Positions 18,695-27,405 of a DNA stretch of 64,000 bases are shown one piece after another. Within the stretch, counting starts at the first letter, position 1. Each line of letters opens with the position of its first letter. The notes under the pieces were generated by a model. That model ran no database searches and was not told where the DNA came from. It was given only the letters and a program-made list of their open reading frames with translations. A program made the position numbers and the translations under genes. The stretch comes from Paramesorhizobium sp049065735 (GTDB lineage Bacteria; Pseudomonadota; Alphaproteobacteria; Rhizobiales; Rhizobiaceae): contig NZ_JBAKHD010000001.1 in assembly GCF_049065735.1 (NCBI RefSeq), positions 248,001 through 312,000 of the forward strand. The letters are read 5' to 3'.

Positions 18695-19801
18695 ATGCCC
18701 ACCGACACGCTGGCAAAACGGGATGAGCGGCTTACATCCGAATCCGCCGTCACCAAACTTATGAAACGGCCGGAGCTGGGCGCGATCGGAGGTGTCATCC
18801 TCGTCACGCTTTTCTTCCTGGCGACCGCCGACCGCAGCATGTTCACGCTGTCGGGTATGATGAACGTCATGACTCCGGCGGCGCAGCTCGGTATTCTCGG
18901 CATCGCCGCTGCGCTCCTGATGATCGGCGGGGAATTCGACCTATCGATTGGCTCCATGGTCGCCTTCGCCGGTATGATCTTCGGCGTTTTCACCGTCAAT
19001 CTGGGCCTGCCGCTCATCGTCGCCATCCCGCTGACGATGGCTTTTGCCGCCGGGCTCGGCGCGACGAACGGGCTGATCGTCATCCGCACCGGCCTTCCGT
19101 CCTTCATTGTCACGCTGGCCGGGCTGTTCGTGCTGCGCGGCGCGTCGCTGGTCGGCCTGAAAATATTCACCGGCGGGGCGACGCAATTGCGCGGCGTGCG
19201 CGAAGCAGTCGGGGACGATTTTCTCGCGCCGATCTTTTCCGGCGACGCATTCGGCTTTCTCTTCGACTGGATGGCCAAGGCGGGCCTGATCGACGCCTTC
19301 AAGTCCGGCGCGCCAAAGGTGCCCGGCATTCCCGTCGAGATCATCTGGTTCGTTCTCTTCGCCCTTGTCGCAACATGGGTGCTGCTGCGCACGCCCTTCG
19401 GCAATTGGATATTCGCCACGGGCGGCGATGCCCTTGCCGCGCAGAATTCCGGCGTGCCCGTCCGCCGCGTCAAGATCGCGCTCTTCATGCTGACAGCCAT
19501 GGCCGCCGCGCTGGTCGCCATCATCACGGTCATCGACGCCGGTTCCACCGACGCGCGCCGCGGCTTCATGAAGGAATTCGAGGCGATCATCACCGCCGTC
19601 ATCGGCGGTTGTCTCCTCACCGGCGGCTACGGCTCGGCTATCGGCGCGTTCTTCGGCGCGATTATCTTCGGCATGGTTACCATCGGGCTGACCTACACTC
19701 GCTTCGATCAGGACTGGTTTCAGGTGTTTCTGGGCGCAATGCTGCTCCTCGCCGTCATCTTCAACAATGTCATCCGCAAGCGCGTGACGGGGGAACGTTG
19801 A
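18695..19801 (+). CDS. ABC transporter permease, CUT2 family (inositol/sugar)
   Basis: A 368-residue inner-membrane permease of the BPD_transp_2 (RbsC/XylH-like) family with eight to ten hydrophobic helices. The stretch GGEFDLSIGSMVAFAG and the late EAIITAVIGGCLLTGGYGSAIGAFFGA are family signatures. The ATG at 18695 follows AAGGA at 18683-18687; the reading frame stays open upstream through the repeat, which is not considered coding. It ends two bases before the ATPase gene. Confidence 0.88.
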   Translation: MPTDTLAKRDERLTSESAVTKLMKRPELGAIGGVILVTLFFLATADRSMFTLSGMMNVMTPAAQLGILGIAAALLMIGGEFDLSIGSMVAFAGMIFGVFTVNLGLPLIVAIPLTMAFAAGLGATNGLIVIRTGLPSFIVTLAGLFVLRGASLVGLKIFTGGATQLRGVREAVGDDFLAPIFSGDAFGFLFDWMAKAGLIDAFKSGAPKVPGIPVEIIWFVLFALVATWVLLRTPFGNWIFATGGDALAAQNSGVPVRRVKIALFMLTAMAAALVAIITVIDAGSTDARRGFMKEFEAIITAVIGGCLLTGGYGSAIGAFFGAIIFGMVTIGLTYTRFDQDWFQVFLGAMLLLAVIFNNVIRKRVTGER

Positions 19802-19802
19802 G

Positions 19803-20579
19803 ATGACTCCGATCATCCGCATGGAGAACATCAAGAAGCATTTCGGCAATGTCATCGCGCTGAACGGCGTTACTTTCGACGTCGCTCCCGGCGAATGCCA
19901 CTGCCTGCTGGGCGACAATGGCGCGGGCAAATCCACTTTCATCAAGACCATGTCGGGCGTGCACAAGCCGACCGAGGGGACGATCACCTTCGAAGGCAGG
20001 CCCATGTCCTTCGACAGCCCGCGTGACGCGATGGAGGCGGGCATCGCCACCGTGTTTCAGGACCTCGCCATGATCCCGCTAATGTCGGTCGCGCGCAATT
20101 TCTTCATGGGACGCGAGCCGACAAAGGGCAGAGGCCTGTTCAGACGCTTCGACGTGGACAAGGCCAACGAAGTCACCATGGCGGAGATGCGCCGCATGGG
20201 CATCAATCTGCGCCGCCCCGACCAGGCGGTGGGCACGCTTTCGGGCGGCGAGCGCCAGACGGTGGCGATTGCCCGCGCTGTCTATTTCGGCGCGAAAGTG
20301 CTGATCCTCGACGAGCCGACCTCGGCGCTCGGCGTGCGCCAGACCTCGAATGTGCTGGCCACCATCGACCGGGTGCGCTCGCAGGGGGTGGGTGTGGTGT
20401 TCATCTCGCACAATGTCCGGCACGCGCTGGCGGTGGGCGACCGCTTCACGGTGCTCAATCGCGGGCAGACGCTCGGCACGGCGAGGAAGGGCGAAATATC
20501 AGCGCTGGAACTGCAGGATTTGATGGCCGGAGGGCAGGAACTCGCCTCGCTCGAAGGTTCGCTTGGGGGGACGGTGTGA
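19803..20579 (+). CDS. ABC transporter ATP-binding protein (single-domain sugar type)
   Basis: A 258-residue ATPase with Walker A GDNGAGKST, signature LSGGERQTVAIARA and Walker B VLILDEPTSALG. It has only one nucleotide-binding domain, whereas most CUT2 sugar importers use a fused double-domain RbsA-type ATPase. It is therefore like the FrcA class and would act as a homodimer. It energises the permease and binding protein encoded just upstream. Confidence 0.88.
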   Translation: MTPIIRMENIKKHFGNVIALNGVTFDVAPGECHCLLGDNGAGKSTFIKTMSGVHKPTEGTITFEGRPMSFDSPRDAMEAGIATVFQDLAMIPLMSVARNFFMGREPTKGRGLFRRFDVDKANEVTMAEMRRMGINLRRPDQAVGTLSGGERQTVAIARAVYFGAKVLILDEPTSALGVRQTSNVLATIDRVRSQGVGVVFISHNVRHALAVGDRFTVLNRGQTLGTARKGEISALELQDLMAGGQELASLEGSLGGTV

Positions 20580-20647
20580 TGGTAGTCATGCAGGAGACGC
20601 TGGGGTCCCCGCCAGCGACCGAAGGGAGCTTAAGGGCGGGGCAGACA

Positions 20648-21745
20648 ATGGGCGTCGCCCTCATCGGCACCGGCTTCATGGGCAAGTGCCATGCCACGGC
20701 CTGGCGCAATGTCGCGGCGGTGTTTGGCGGGGCGCATCCGAGGCTGGAAATTCTCGCCGATGCAACGGAGGACGCCGCCAACACCTTCGCTCGCCAGTTC
20801 GGTTTTGCCCGCGCCACCGCCCGCTGGGAGGACGCGGTTGCCGACCCAAAGGTCGATGTCGTCTCCATCACCGCGCCCAACGGACTCCACCGGCCGATGG
20901 CGGAGGCCGCGCTGAAGGCCGGCAAGCATGTCTGGCTGGAAAAGCCGATGGCGCTGACGCTTGCCGACGCGGAGGCCATGGCGGAGGTCGCCGTCGCCCA
21001 TCCGGGGCAGGTCACCATCCTTGGCTATAATTATCTCAGAAGCCCCGCTTTTCAGGCCGCACGCGCCATGATCCGCAAGGGCGAAATCGGCAAGCCGATG
21101 GCCTTTCGCGGGGTCTATGACGAGGATTATTCCGCCGATCCGAACCTTCCCTGGTCCTGGCGCATGACGCACCAAGGCGGCGGCTTAGGCGCGCTGGGCG
21201 ATCTCGGCTGCCATCTCGTCAGCCAGATGCTGGCGCTGATGGGGCCGGTGAGCGAACTCACCGCCCAGACGCAGATTGCCATCCCCATGCGGCCTTCACC
21301 CGAAGGCGTGAAACCGGTGGAGAATGAGGACAGCGCCATCGCGCTGTTGCGCTTTGCCTCCGGTGCGCAAGGCTCCTTCGCCACCTCGCGCGTGGCGCGC
21401 GGGCGCAAATGCCGCCTGCAATGGGAGGTGCATGGGACGGATGGCACCATCGTCTTCGATCAGGAGAACATGAATGAGCTCTGGGTGCATCGCACCGGGG
21501 AAGCGGGGTTCGTGCGTCACCTGACCGGCCCGGCGCAGCCCGATTACGCCGCCTTCTGCCCCGCGCCCGGCCATAATTTCGGCTTCAACGAGCAGAAGGT
21601 GATCGAAGCGCGCGATCTTCTCGCCGCCATCGCCGGTGGCCCGAATGCCGGACCGGACTTTGCGCAAGGGCTGGAGATCGAGAGGATCATCCATGCCATG
21701 GCGGCGTCAAACGGAACGCCCGTCCGGATCGGAGGACAGGGATGA
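20648..21745 (+). CDS. second Gfo/Idh/MocA-family oxidoreductase of the inositol cluster
   Basis: A 365-residue NAD(P)-dependent dehydrogenase distinct from iolG. It has the Rossmann motif GVALIGTGFMGKCHA at the N-terminus, WLEKPMALT (catalytic lysine region), GYNYLRSP, and GGGLGALGDLGCHLVSQ with the catalytic histidine. It could oxidise scyllo- or D-chiro-inositol or another cyclitol. The chosen ATG at 20648 gives the usual N-terminus after a GGGCGGGG site; an ATG at 20579 overlapping the ATPase stop is an alternative that would add 23 residues. Its stop overlaps the iolC start in an ATGA. Confidence 0.82.
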   Translation: MGVALIGTGFMGKCHATAWRNVAAVFGGAHPRLEILADATEDAANTFARQFGFARATARWEDAVADPKVDVVSITAPNGLHRPMAEAALKAGKHVWLEKPMALTLADAEAMAEVAVAHPGQVTILGYNYLRSPAFQAARAMIRKGEIGKPMAFRGVYDEDYSADPNLPWSWRMTHQGGGLGALGDLGCHLVSQMLALMGPVSELTAQTQIAIPMRPSPEGVKPVENEDSAIALLRFASGAQGSFATSRVARGRKCRLQWEVHGTDGTIVFDQENMNELWVHRTGEAGFVRHLTGPAQPDYAAFCPAPGHNFGFNEQKVIEARDLLAAIAGGPNAGPDFAQGLEIERIIHAMAASNGTPVRIGGQG

Positions 21746-23658
21746 AGCCTCTCGACGTCATCACCATCGGCCGCTCCAGCGTCGATCTCTATGGTACACA
21801 GGTCGGCGGGCGTCTGGAGGATATGGGCTCGTTCGAGAAATATATCGGCGGCTCGCCCACCAATATCGCCTGCGGTGCGGCGCGGCTCGGCCTCAAATCC
21901 GCGCTGATCACCCGGGTCGGCGACGAGCATATGGGCCGGTTCATTCTGGAGCAGCTCGCGCGCGAAGGCGTCTCGACCGAAGGCGTCAAGGTCGATCCGG
22001 AACGGCTCACCGCGCTCGTCATCCTCGGCATTCGCGACGACAGGCAGTTTCCGCTGATCTTCTACCGCGAGAACTGCGCCGACATGGCGCTTTGCGAGGA
22101 CGATATCGATGAGAGTTTCATCGCCTCAGCGCGGGCGCTCGTCGTCACCGGCACGCATCTCTCCAACGCCCGCACGGAAGCCGCTGTCACCAAGGCGCTG
22201 AAACTGGCACGAAAGCACGGTCTCAAGACCGCGCTCGACATCGATTATCGCCCGAACCTCTGGGGTGTAGCCGGGCATGGCGATGGCGAAAGCCGCTTTG
22301 TCGAGAGCGCCAAGGTTACCGCCAAGCTGCAATCCGGCTTACATTATTTCGATCTGATCGTCGGCACAGAGGAAGAGTTTCACATTGCCGGCGGCTCGAC
22401 CGATACGCTGGCGGCGCTGAGGGCGGTGCGCGGCGTGAGTAACGCGACGCTGGTGTGCAAGCGTGGGCCGCTCGGCGCCGTCGCCTTCGAGGGCGAGATT
22501 CCCGACAGTCTCGACAAGGGCCAAAGCGGAGAGGCGTTCCGGATAGAGGTGTTCAACGTGCTGGGCGCGGGCGACGGTTTCTTCGCCGGGCTTCTGCGCG
22601 GCTGGCTGACGGGGGCGGACTGGCCCACCTCGCTCAAATACGCCAATGCCTGCGGCGCATTCGCCGTCAGCCGCCATGGCTGCACGCCGTCTTATCCGAG
22701 TTGGGAAGAGCTTCAGTTCTTCCTAAAGCGAGGCGTGGTTCGCCCTGATCTGCGCAATGACCCGGAGTTGGAACAGCTCCACTGGTCCACCACCCGCCAC
22801 ACGCGGGTGAACGGCGACTGGTCCACCATGCGCGTTTTCGCTTTCGATCACCGCAAGCAACTGGAAGAGATGCCGGGCTTCACACGGGAAAAAGGCGCGG
22901 CGTTCAAGGAACTCTGCCTCGACGCAGCGCTTCGCGTGCAGGATGGCAAAAGCGGCTACGGCATTCTCTGCGACAGCCGCATCGGCCGCTCCGCCCTGCA
23001 CCGCGCCTCCGGCACGGGCCTATGGATCGGCCGTCCGGTGGAATGGCCGGGCTCGCGGCCGCTCACGCTTGAACCGGAACTCGGTTCCGATTGCGGCGGG
23101 CTTGGCGAATGGGCGCGTGAGGAGGTGGTGAAGGTGCTCTGCTTCTGCCATCCGGAGGATGATGCGGCCACCCGCGCGGCACAGGAAGAAACGGTCAAGC
23201 GGCTCTTCGATGCGGCGCGGCGCAACCGGCTGGAATTCCTGCTGGAGATCATTCCTTCCAAAGTCGGCACGACCGACGACATGAGTGTCGCGACCTTGAT
23301 CCATCAGTTCTACGCGGCGGGCATCTACCCCGACTGGTGGAAGCTGGAACCGATGAAGACGGAAGCCGGTTGGCAGAACGCCATCGCCGCCATCGAGGCG
23401 CATGACCGGCACACGCGCGGCATCGTCGTGCTGGGGCTGGACGCGCCGGAGGCCGAGCTTGCCGCGAGCTTTGCGGCCGCGGCCAAATTCCCGCTCGTCA
23501 AGGGCTTCGCCGTCGGGCGCACCATCCTTGCGGATAGCGCGCGGCGCTGGTTCGCGGGCGAAATAACGGATGAGGCAGCGGTCGAGGACATGGCGGCGCG
23601 CTACATGAGGCTTTGCCATGTGTGGGATGCGGCGCGAAAGAAGGAGCAGGCAGCATGA
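21742..23658 (+). CDS. iolC: 5-dehydro-2-deoxygluconokinase fused to a DUF2090 domain
   Basis: A 638-residue two-domain protein. The first ~330 residues are a PfkB/ribokinase-fold kinase, with GGSPTNIACGAARLG near 35-49 and the catalytic Asp278 in NVLGAGDGFFAGLLRGW, that phosphorylates 5-dehydro-2-deoxygluconate. The C-terminal ~300 residues are a DUF2090 domain (FDHRKQLEEMPG onwards), an aldolase-like TIM-barrel domain. No separate iolJ aldolase is present in the cluster, so the second domain may cleave the phosphorylated product; that is inference. Start and stop overlap both neighbours by four bases. Confidence 0.9.
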   Translation: MKPLDVITIGRSSVDLYGTQVGGRLEDMGSFEKYIGGSPTNIACGAARLGLKSALITRVGDEHMGRFILEQLAREGVSTEGVKVDPERLTALVILGIRDDRQFPLIFYRENCADMALCEDDIDESFIASARALVVTGTHLSNARTEAAVTKALKLARKHGLKTALDIDYRPNLWGVAGHGDGESRFVESAKVTAKLQSGLHYFDLIVGTEEEFHIAGGSTDTLAALRAVRGVSNATLVCKRGPLGAVAFEGEIPDSLDKGQSGEAFRIEVFNVLGAGDGFFAGLLRGWLTGADWPTSLKYANACGAFAVSRHGCTPSYPSWEELQFFLKRGVVRPDLRNDPELEQLHWSTTRHTRVNGDWSTMRVFAFDHRKQLEEMPGFTREKGAAFKELCLDAALRVQDGKSGYGILCDSRIGRSALHRASGTGLWIGRPVEWPGSRPLTLEPELGSDCGGLGEWAREEVVKVLCFCHPEDDAATRAAQEETVKRLFDAARRNRLEFLLEIIPSKVGTTDDMSVATLIHQFYAAGIYPDWWKLEPMKTEAGWQNAIAAIEAHDRHTRGIVVLGLDAPEAELAASFAAAAKFPLVKGFAVGRTILADSARRWFAGEITDEAAVEDMAARYMRLCHVWDAARKKEQAA

Positions 23659-25487
23659 GCACGGTGAGACTGACGGCGGCGCAGGCCATGGTGAAATGGC
23701 TCTCCGCCCAGATGACCGAAGAAGGCGAGCGCTTCGTCGATGGCGTATGGGCAATTTTCGGCCATGGCAATGTCGCCGGGCTGGGCGAGGCCCTGCAAAA
23801 GGCGGGCAACAGCCTGCCCACCTGGCGCGGCCAGAACGAGCAAACCATGGCGCATGCCGCCATCGCCTATGCCAAGGCGATGAAGCGGCGACGGGTACAG
23901 GCGGTTACCTCCTCCATCGGCCCCGGCGCGACCAATATGGTGACGGCGGCGGCGCTCGCCCATGTCAACCGCCTGCCGGTGCTGCTCATCCCCGGCGATG
24001 TCTTCGCCAATCGCAGGCCTGATCCGGTGTTGCAGCAAATAGAGGATTTTGACGACGGGGCCGTCTCGGCCAATGACTGCTTCCGCCCCGTCAGCCGCTA
24101 TTTCGACCGGATCACGCGGCCGGAGCAACTCCTGACCGCGCTGCCGCGGGCGCTGCGGGTCATGACCGACCCGGCCAATTGCGGCCCGGTGACGCTGTCC
24201 TTCTGTCAGGATGTGCAGGCGGAGGCCTATGATTGGCCCGAAGCCTTCTTCGAGCCGAAGGTCTGGCGCATCCGCAGACCGGAGCCGGACCGGCGCGACC
24301 TTGCCGATGTCGCCGCCCTTATCCGCGCCGCCAAACGCCCTGTCATCGTCGCTGGCGGCGGGGTGATCTATAGCGAGGCGGAAGAGACGCTTGCCGATTT
24401 CGCCACCCGCCACGCTATCACCGTAGTCGAAACGCAAGCGGGCAAGTCGGCGCTGGCGCAGAGCCATCCGATGAATTTCGGCGCGGCGGGAGTCGATGGT
24501 TCCGCGGCCGCCAACGCACTCGCCCGCAAAGCCGATCTGGTGATCGGCATCGGCACCCGCTTTCAGGATTTCACGACGGGATCGTGGTCGCTGTTCGAGG
24601 CCGATGATGTGAAGCTCGTCTCCATCAATGTGCAGGCCTATGATTCGGATAAGCATGGCGCGATTGGCCTCGTGGGCGATGCGAAGGTGACGCTTCAGCG
24701 TTTGAGCGAATTGCTGGGAGAGCACCGCGCGCCGGAACCGGACGCGCGTTCCAGAACCGAATGGCTTGCCGCCGTAGACCGCCATTGCGCCGCACCCTCA
24801 GACCAAGGCCTGCCGACGGATGCGCAGGTCATCGGCGCGGTGCAGCGCGCGACCGGGGAAAATGCCATTGCGCTGGGCGCGGCCGGAACCATGCCCGGCG
24901 CGCTGAAACTGCTCTGGCAGGCGAGCCAGGGCGGCTATCACATGGAATATGGCTATTCCTGCATGGGCTATGAAATCGCCGGAGCCATGGGCGTGAAGCT
25001 CGCCCGGCCCGAGCGCGAGGTGATCTGCTTCGCCGGCGACGGCTCCTATATGATGGCGAATTCGGAACTCGCCACCACCGTCATGCGCAAACTGCCGTTT
25101 ACCGTGGTGCTCACGGATAACCGAGGTTTCGGCTGCATCAATCGTCTGCAGCAGGCGAGCGGCGGCGAGCCGTTCAACAATCTCTACAGGGATTGCAATA
25201 TCGTCGAGCAGCCGCAGATCGATTTCGTCGCTCATGCCGCGTCGATGGGGGCCTTTGCGGTCAAGGCCAAGGACATTCCCGATCTGGAAGCGCAGATCGC
25301 CGCCGCGCGGGAACGTGACATCCCGACCGTCATCGTCATCGATACCGACCCGAGCGAAGGCCCGGGCTTTGGCGATGCCGGTTGGTGGTGGGATGTGGCG
25401 GTGCCGGAAGTGGGAAGCACCGACAAGCTGAAACAGGCCTATGCGGATTATCTCAAGGCCGCCGCGAAACAGAGACTGGTTAACTGA
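23655..25487 (+). CDS. iolD: 3D-(3,5/4)-trihydroxycyclohexane-1,2-dione hydrolase
   Basis: A thiamine-diphosphate enzyme of 610 residues that opens the inositol-derived ring to 5-deoxy-glucuronate. The N-terminal ThDP-binding domain has GVWAIFGHGNVAGLGEAL and WRGQNEQTMAHAAIAYAKA with the conserved glutamate. The C-terminal ThDP motif GDGSYMMANSE starts at residue 461 and continues to the DNRGFG segment. The ATG at 23655 overlaps the iolC stop (ATGA) and follows AAGGAGCAGG. Confidence 0.95.
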   Translation: MSTVRLTAAQAMVKWLSAQMTEEGERFVDGVWAIFGHGNVAGLGEALQKAGNSLPTWRGQNEQTMAHAAIAYAKAMKRRRVQAVTSSIGPGATNMVTAAALAHVNRLPVLLIPGDVFANRRPDPVLQQIEDFDDGAVSANDCFRPVSRYFDRITRPEQLLTALPRALRVMTDPANCGPVTLSFCQDVQAEAYDWPEAFFEPKVWRIRRPEPDRRDLADVAALIRAAKRPVIVAGGGVIYSEAEETLADFATRHAITVVETQAGKSALAQSHPMNFGAAGVDGSAAANALARKADLVIGIGTRFQDFTTGSWSLFEADDVKLVSINVQAYDSDKHGAIGLVGDAKVTLQRLSELLGEHRAPEPDARSRTEWLAAVDRHCAAPSDQGLPTDAQVIGAVQRATGENAIALGAAGTMPGALKLLWQASQGGYHMEYGYSCMGYEIAGAMGVKLARPEREVICFAGDGSYMMANSELATTVMRKLPFTVVLTDNRGFGCINRLQQASGGEPFNNLYRDCNIVEQPQIDFVAHAASMGAFAVKAKDIPDLEAQIAAARERDIPTVIVIDTDPSEGPGFGDAGWWWDVAVPEVGSTDKLKQAYADYLKAAAKQRLVN

Positions 25488-25496
25488 GGACTTCAA

Positions 25497-26411
25497 ATGA
25501 TCCGCTTCGGCACAAACCCCATTGCATGGGCCAATGACGACGACCAGACCCTCGGCGCGAACATCCCGACCGGGCAAATCTTACGCGAGGCGGCGGAAAT
25601 CGGCTTCGAGGGCATCGAGAACGGCCATCGCTGGCCGGAGGACCAAGAGGCTCTCAAGCAATTGCTGGGCTCCCACGGCCTTGCTTTTATCTCCGGCTGG
25701 TACTCGCTGAACCTTCTCGTCCAATCCGTCGAGGACGAGAAGAAAGCGATCCAGCGCCATCTCGACAGGCTGAAGCACAATGGCTGTACGGTCTGCATCG
25801 TCTGCGAAACGTCGAACAGCATTCAGGGCCTAGCTGTGCCGCTGCGCGGCAGCCCGGTGCTTTCGCCCGAGGAGATGAAAGCCTTCGGCAGAAGGGTAGA
25901 AGAGCTTGCCGAATTCACCGCGGCGCAGGGCATCCGGCTCGTGTACCATCACCATATGGGAACGGTGGTGGAAACGCCCGAGGAAATCGACGCCTTCATG
26001 GCCGCGACAGGGGCTGAAACCCGACTGCTCTTCGATGCCGGGCATTGCTATTTCGGCAGCAATGGCGCCGACCCCACGCCGGTGCTGGCGCAATATGCGG
26101 ACCGCGTCAGCCATTTTCACGCCAAGAATGTGCGCCCGGCGGTCATGCGGCAGGTCCGCGAAACGGGCATGTCCTTCATGGACGGCGTGCGCGCCGGGGT
26201 GTTCACCGTGCCGGGCGATGAGGAAGGCGGCATCCACTTCGCGCCGCTGCTGAGGATACTGAAGGACGCGGGGTATGATGGGTGGATCGTCATCGAGGCG
26301 GAGCAGGATCCGGATTTGCGCAATCCGTTTGAGTATCAATCGCTGGGGTTGAGGACGCTGAAGGCGGCGGCTGCGGAAGCGGGTCTTCTTGAGGAACAAA
26401 TCAATGCCTAA
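25497..26411 (+). CDS. iolE: inosose dehydratase
   Basis: A 304-residue xylose-isomerase-like TIM-barrel enzyme that dehydrates 2-keto-myo-inositol to 3D-(3,5/4)-trihydroxycyclohexane-1,2-dione. Typical segments are GTNPIAWANDD at the N-terminus, GFEGIENGHRWPED, LVYHHHMGTVVETPEEIDAFM, LLFDAGHCYFGS and VSHFHAKNVR, which supply the metal-binding Glu, Asp and His residues. It lies nine bases after iolD and overlaps iolB by eight bases. Confidence 0.95.
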   Translation: MIRFGTNPIAWANDDDQTLGANIPTGQILREAAEIGFEGIENGHRWPEDQEALKQLLGSHGLAFISGWYSLNLLVQSVEDEKKAIQRHLDRLKHNGCTVCIVCETSNSIQGLAVPLRGSPVLSPEEMKAFGRRVEELAEFTAAQGIRLVYHHHMGTVVETPEEIDAFMAATGAETRLLFDAGHCYFGSNGADPTPVLAQYADRVSHFHAKNVRPAVMRQVRETGMSFMDGVRAGVFTVPGDEEGGIHFAPLLRILKDAGYDGWIVIEAEQDPDLRNPFEYQSLGLRTLKAAAAEAGLLEEQINA

Positions 26412-27198
26412 TCTGCTCCACCGCCCGTTCGGCACCCATGGCAAGGTGCATGAAATCACGCCTACCATCGCGGGCTGGCGCTATGTCGGCTTTTCGCTCT
26501 ATCGCTTGCGCGCGGGTGAGCGTGCGGCTGAGGCGACCGGAGCGCGCGAGGTGATCCTAGTCATGGTTGAGGGCAAGGCGCGGTTTACCGGGGCGGGGCA
26601 GGACTGGGGCCTGCTTGGCGAGCGAATGAGCGTCTTCGAAAAATCGCCGCCGCACTGCCTTTATCTGCCCAATGGCAGCGACTGGGAGGCGGTGGCGGAG
26701 ACGGATTGCACCATCGCCGTATGCTCCGCGCCGGGCAAGGGCGGTCACGAGGCAAGACGTATCGGGCCGGACGGCATTACGCTGACCAAGCGCGGGGAGG
26801 GGACCAACACCCGCTATATCAACAACATCGCCATGGAAAACGAAGATTATTGCGACTCGCTGCTGGTGACGGAGGTGTTCACCCCCGCCGGGCACTGGTC
26901 GAGCTATCCGAGTCATCGCCATGACGAGGATGATTTCCCCCGCATCACCTATCTGGAGGAGACTTATTACCACCGGCTGAACCCGGCGGACGGCTTCGGC
27001 ATCCAGCGGGTCTATACCGACGATCTGCAATTGAACGAGGTGATGGCTGTGCATGATGGCGACGTGGTCTGCGTGCCGCGCGGGCATCATCCATGCGCCG
27101 CGCCGCCAGGATTTGAGATGTATTATCTCAATGTGATGGCAGGACCATTGCGCAAATGGCGGTTTGTGGCGGCGGTGGCGGTTGAGCGGTTGATGTAA
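26404..27198 (+). CDS. iolB: 5-deoxy-glucuronate isomerase
   Basis: A 264-residue bicupin isomerase that converts 5-deoxy-glucuronate into 5-dehydro-2-deoxygluconate, the IolC substrate. Metal-binding residues are visible in SYPSHRHDEDDFPRITYLEETYYHRLNP and in the later VCVPRGHHPCAAPPGFEMYYLN. The ATG at 26404 was chosen from GAGGAA about eight bases upstream and overlaps the end of iolE, implying coupled translation. Confidence 0.95.
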   Translation: MPNLLHRPFGTHGKVHEITPTIAGWRYVGFSLYRLRAGERAAEATGAREVILVMVEGKARFTGAGQDWGLLGERMSVFEKSPPHCLYLPNGSDWEAVAETDCTIAVCSAPGKGGHEARRIGPDGITLTKRGEGTNTRYINNIAMENEDYCDSLLVTEVFTPAGHWSSYPSHRHDEDDFPRITYLEETYYHRLNPADGFGIQRVYTDDLQLNEVMAVHDGDVVCVPRGHHPCAAPPGFEMYYLNVMAGPLRKWRFVAAVAVERLM

Positions 27199-27207
27199 AA
27201 TGGAAGC

Positions 27208-27386
27208 GTCGGCGCTCACCCCCCTCTGTCCTGCCGGGCATCTCCCCCTCAAGGGGGGAGATCACGCCTTCATCGATGCTCGGCACCAATCGCCGACGTT
27301 GCAAAGCAGGGGCGGAGGACCGTGTCAGCCAATCTCCCCCCTTGAGGGGGAGATGCCCGGCAGGGCAGAGGGGGGTGAGCGCCGAC
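27208..27386. repeat. 179-bp near-perfect palindromic repeat, type A
   Basis: Arms of 55 bp, 27208-27262 and 27332-27386, are reverse complements with a single mismatch and enclose a 69-bp centre. The outer end is GTCGGCGCTCACCCCCCTCT, and each arm carries an inner hairpin around CCCCCTCAAGGGGGG. It fills the gap between iolB and the next gene and shares its design with 12082-12238. The very high arm identity suggests recent mobility or gene conversion. Confidence 0.88.
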
Positions 27387-27405
27387 GGTCGAAGGGTTTC
27401 CGCCA

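Noticed and set aside
12082..27386. CRISPR array formed by the GC-rich repeats
   Set aside because: The repeats are few, far apart, palindromic and of unequal length. There are no regular spacers and no cas genes in the window.
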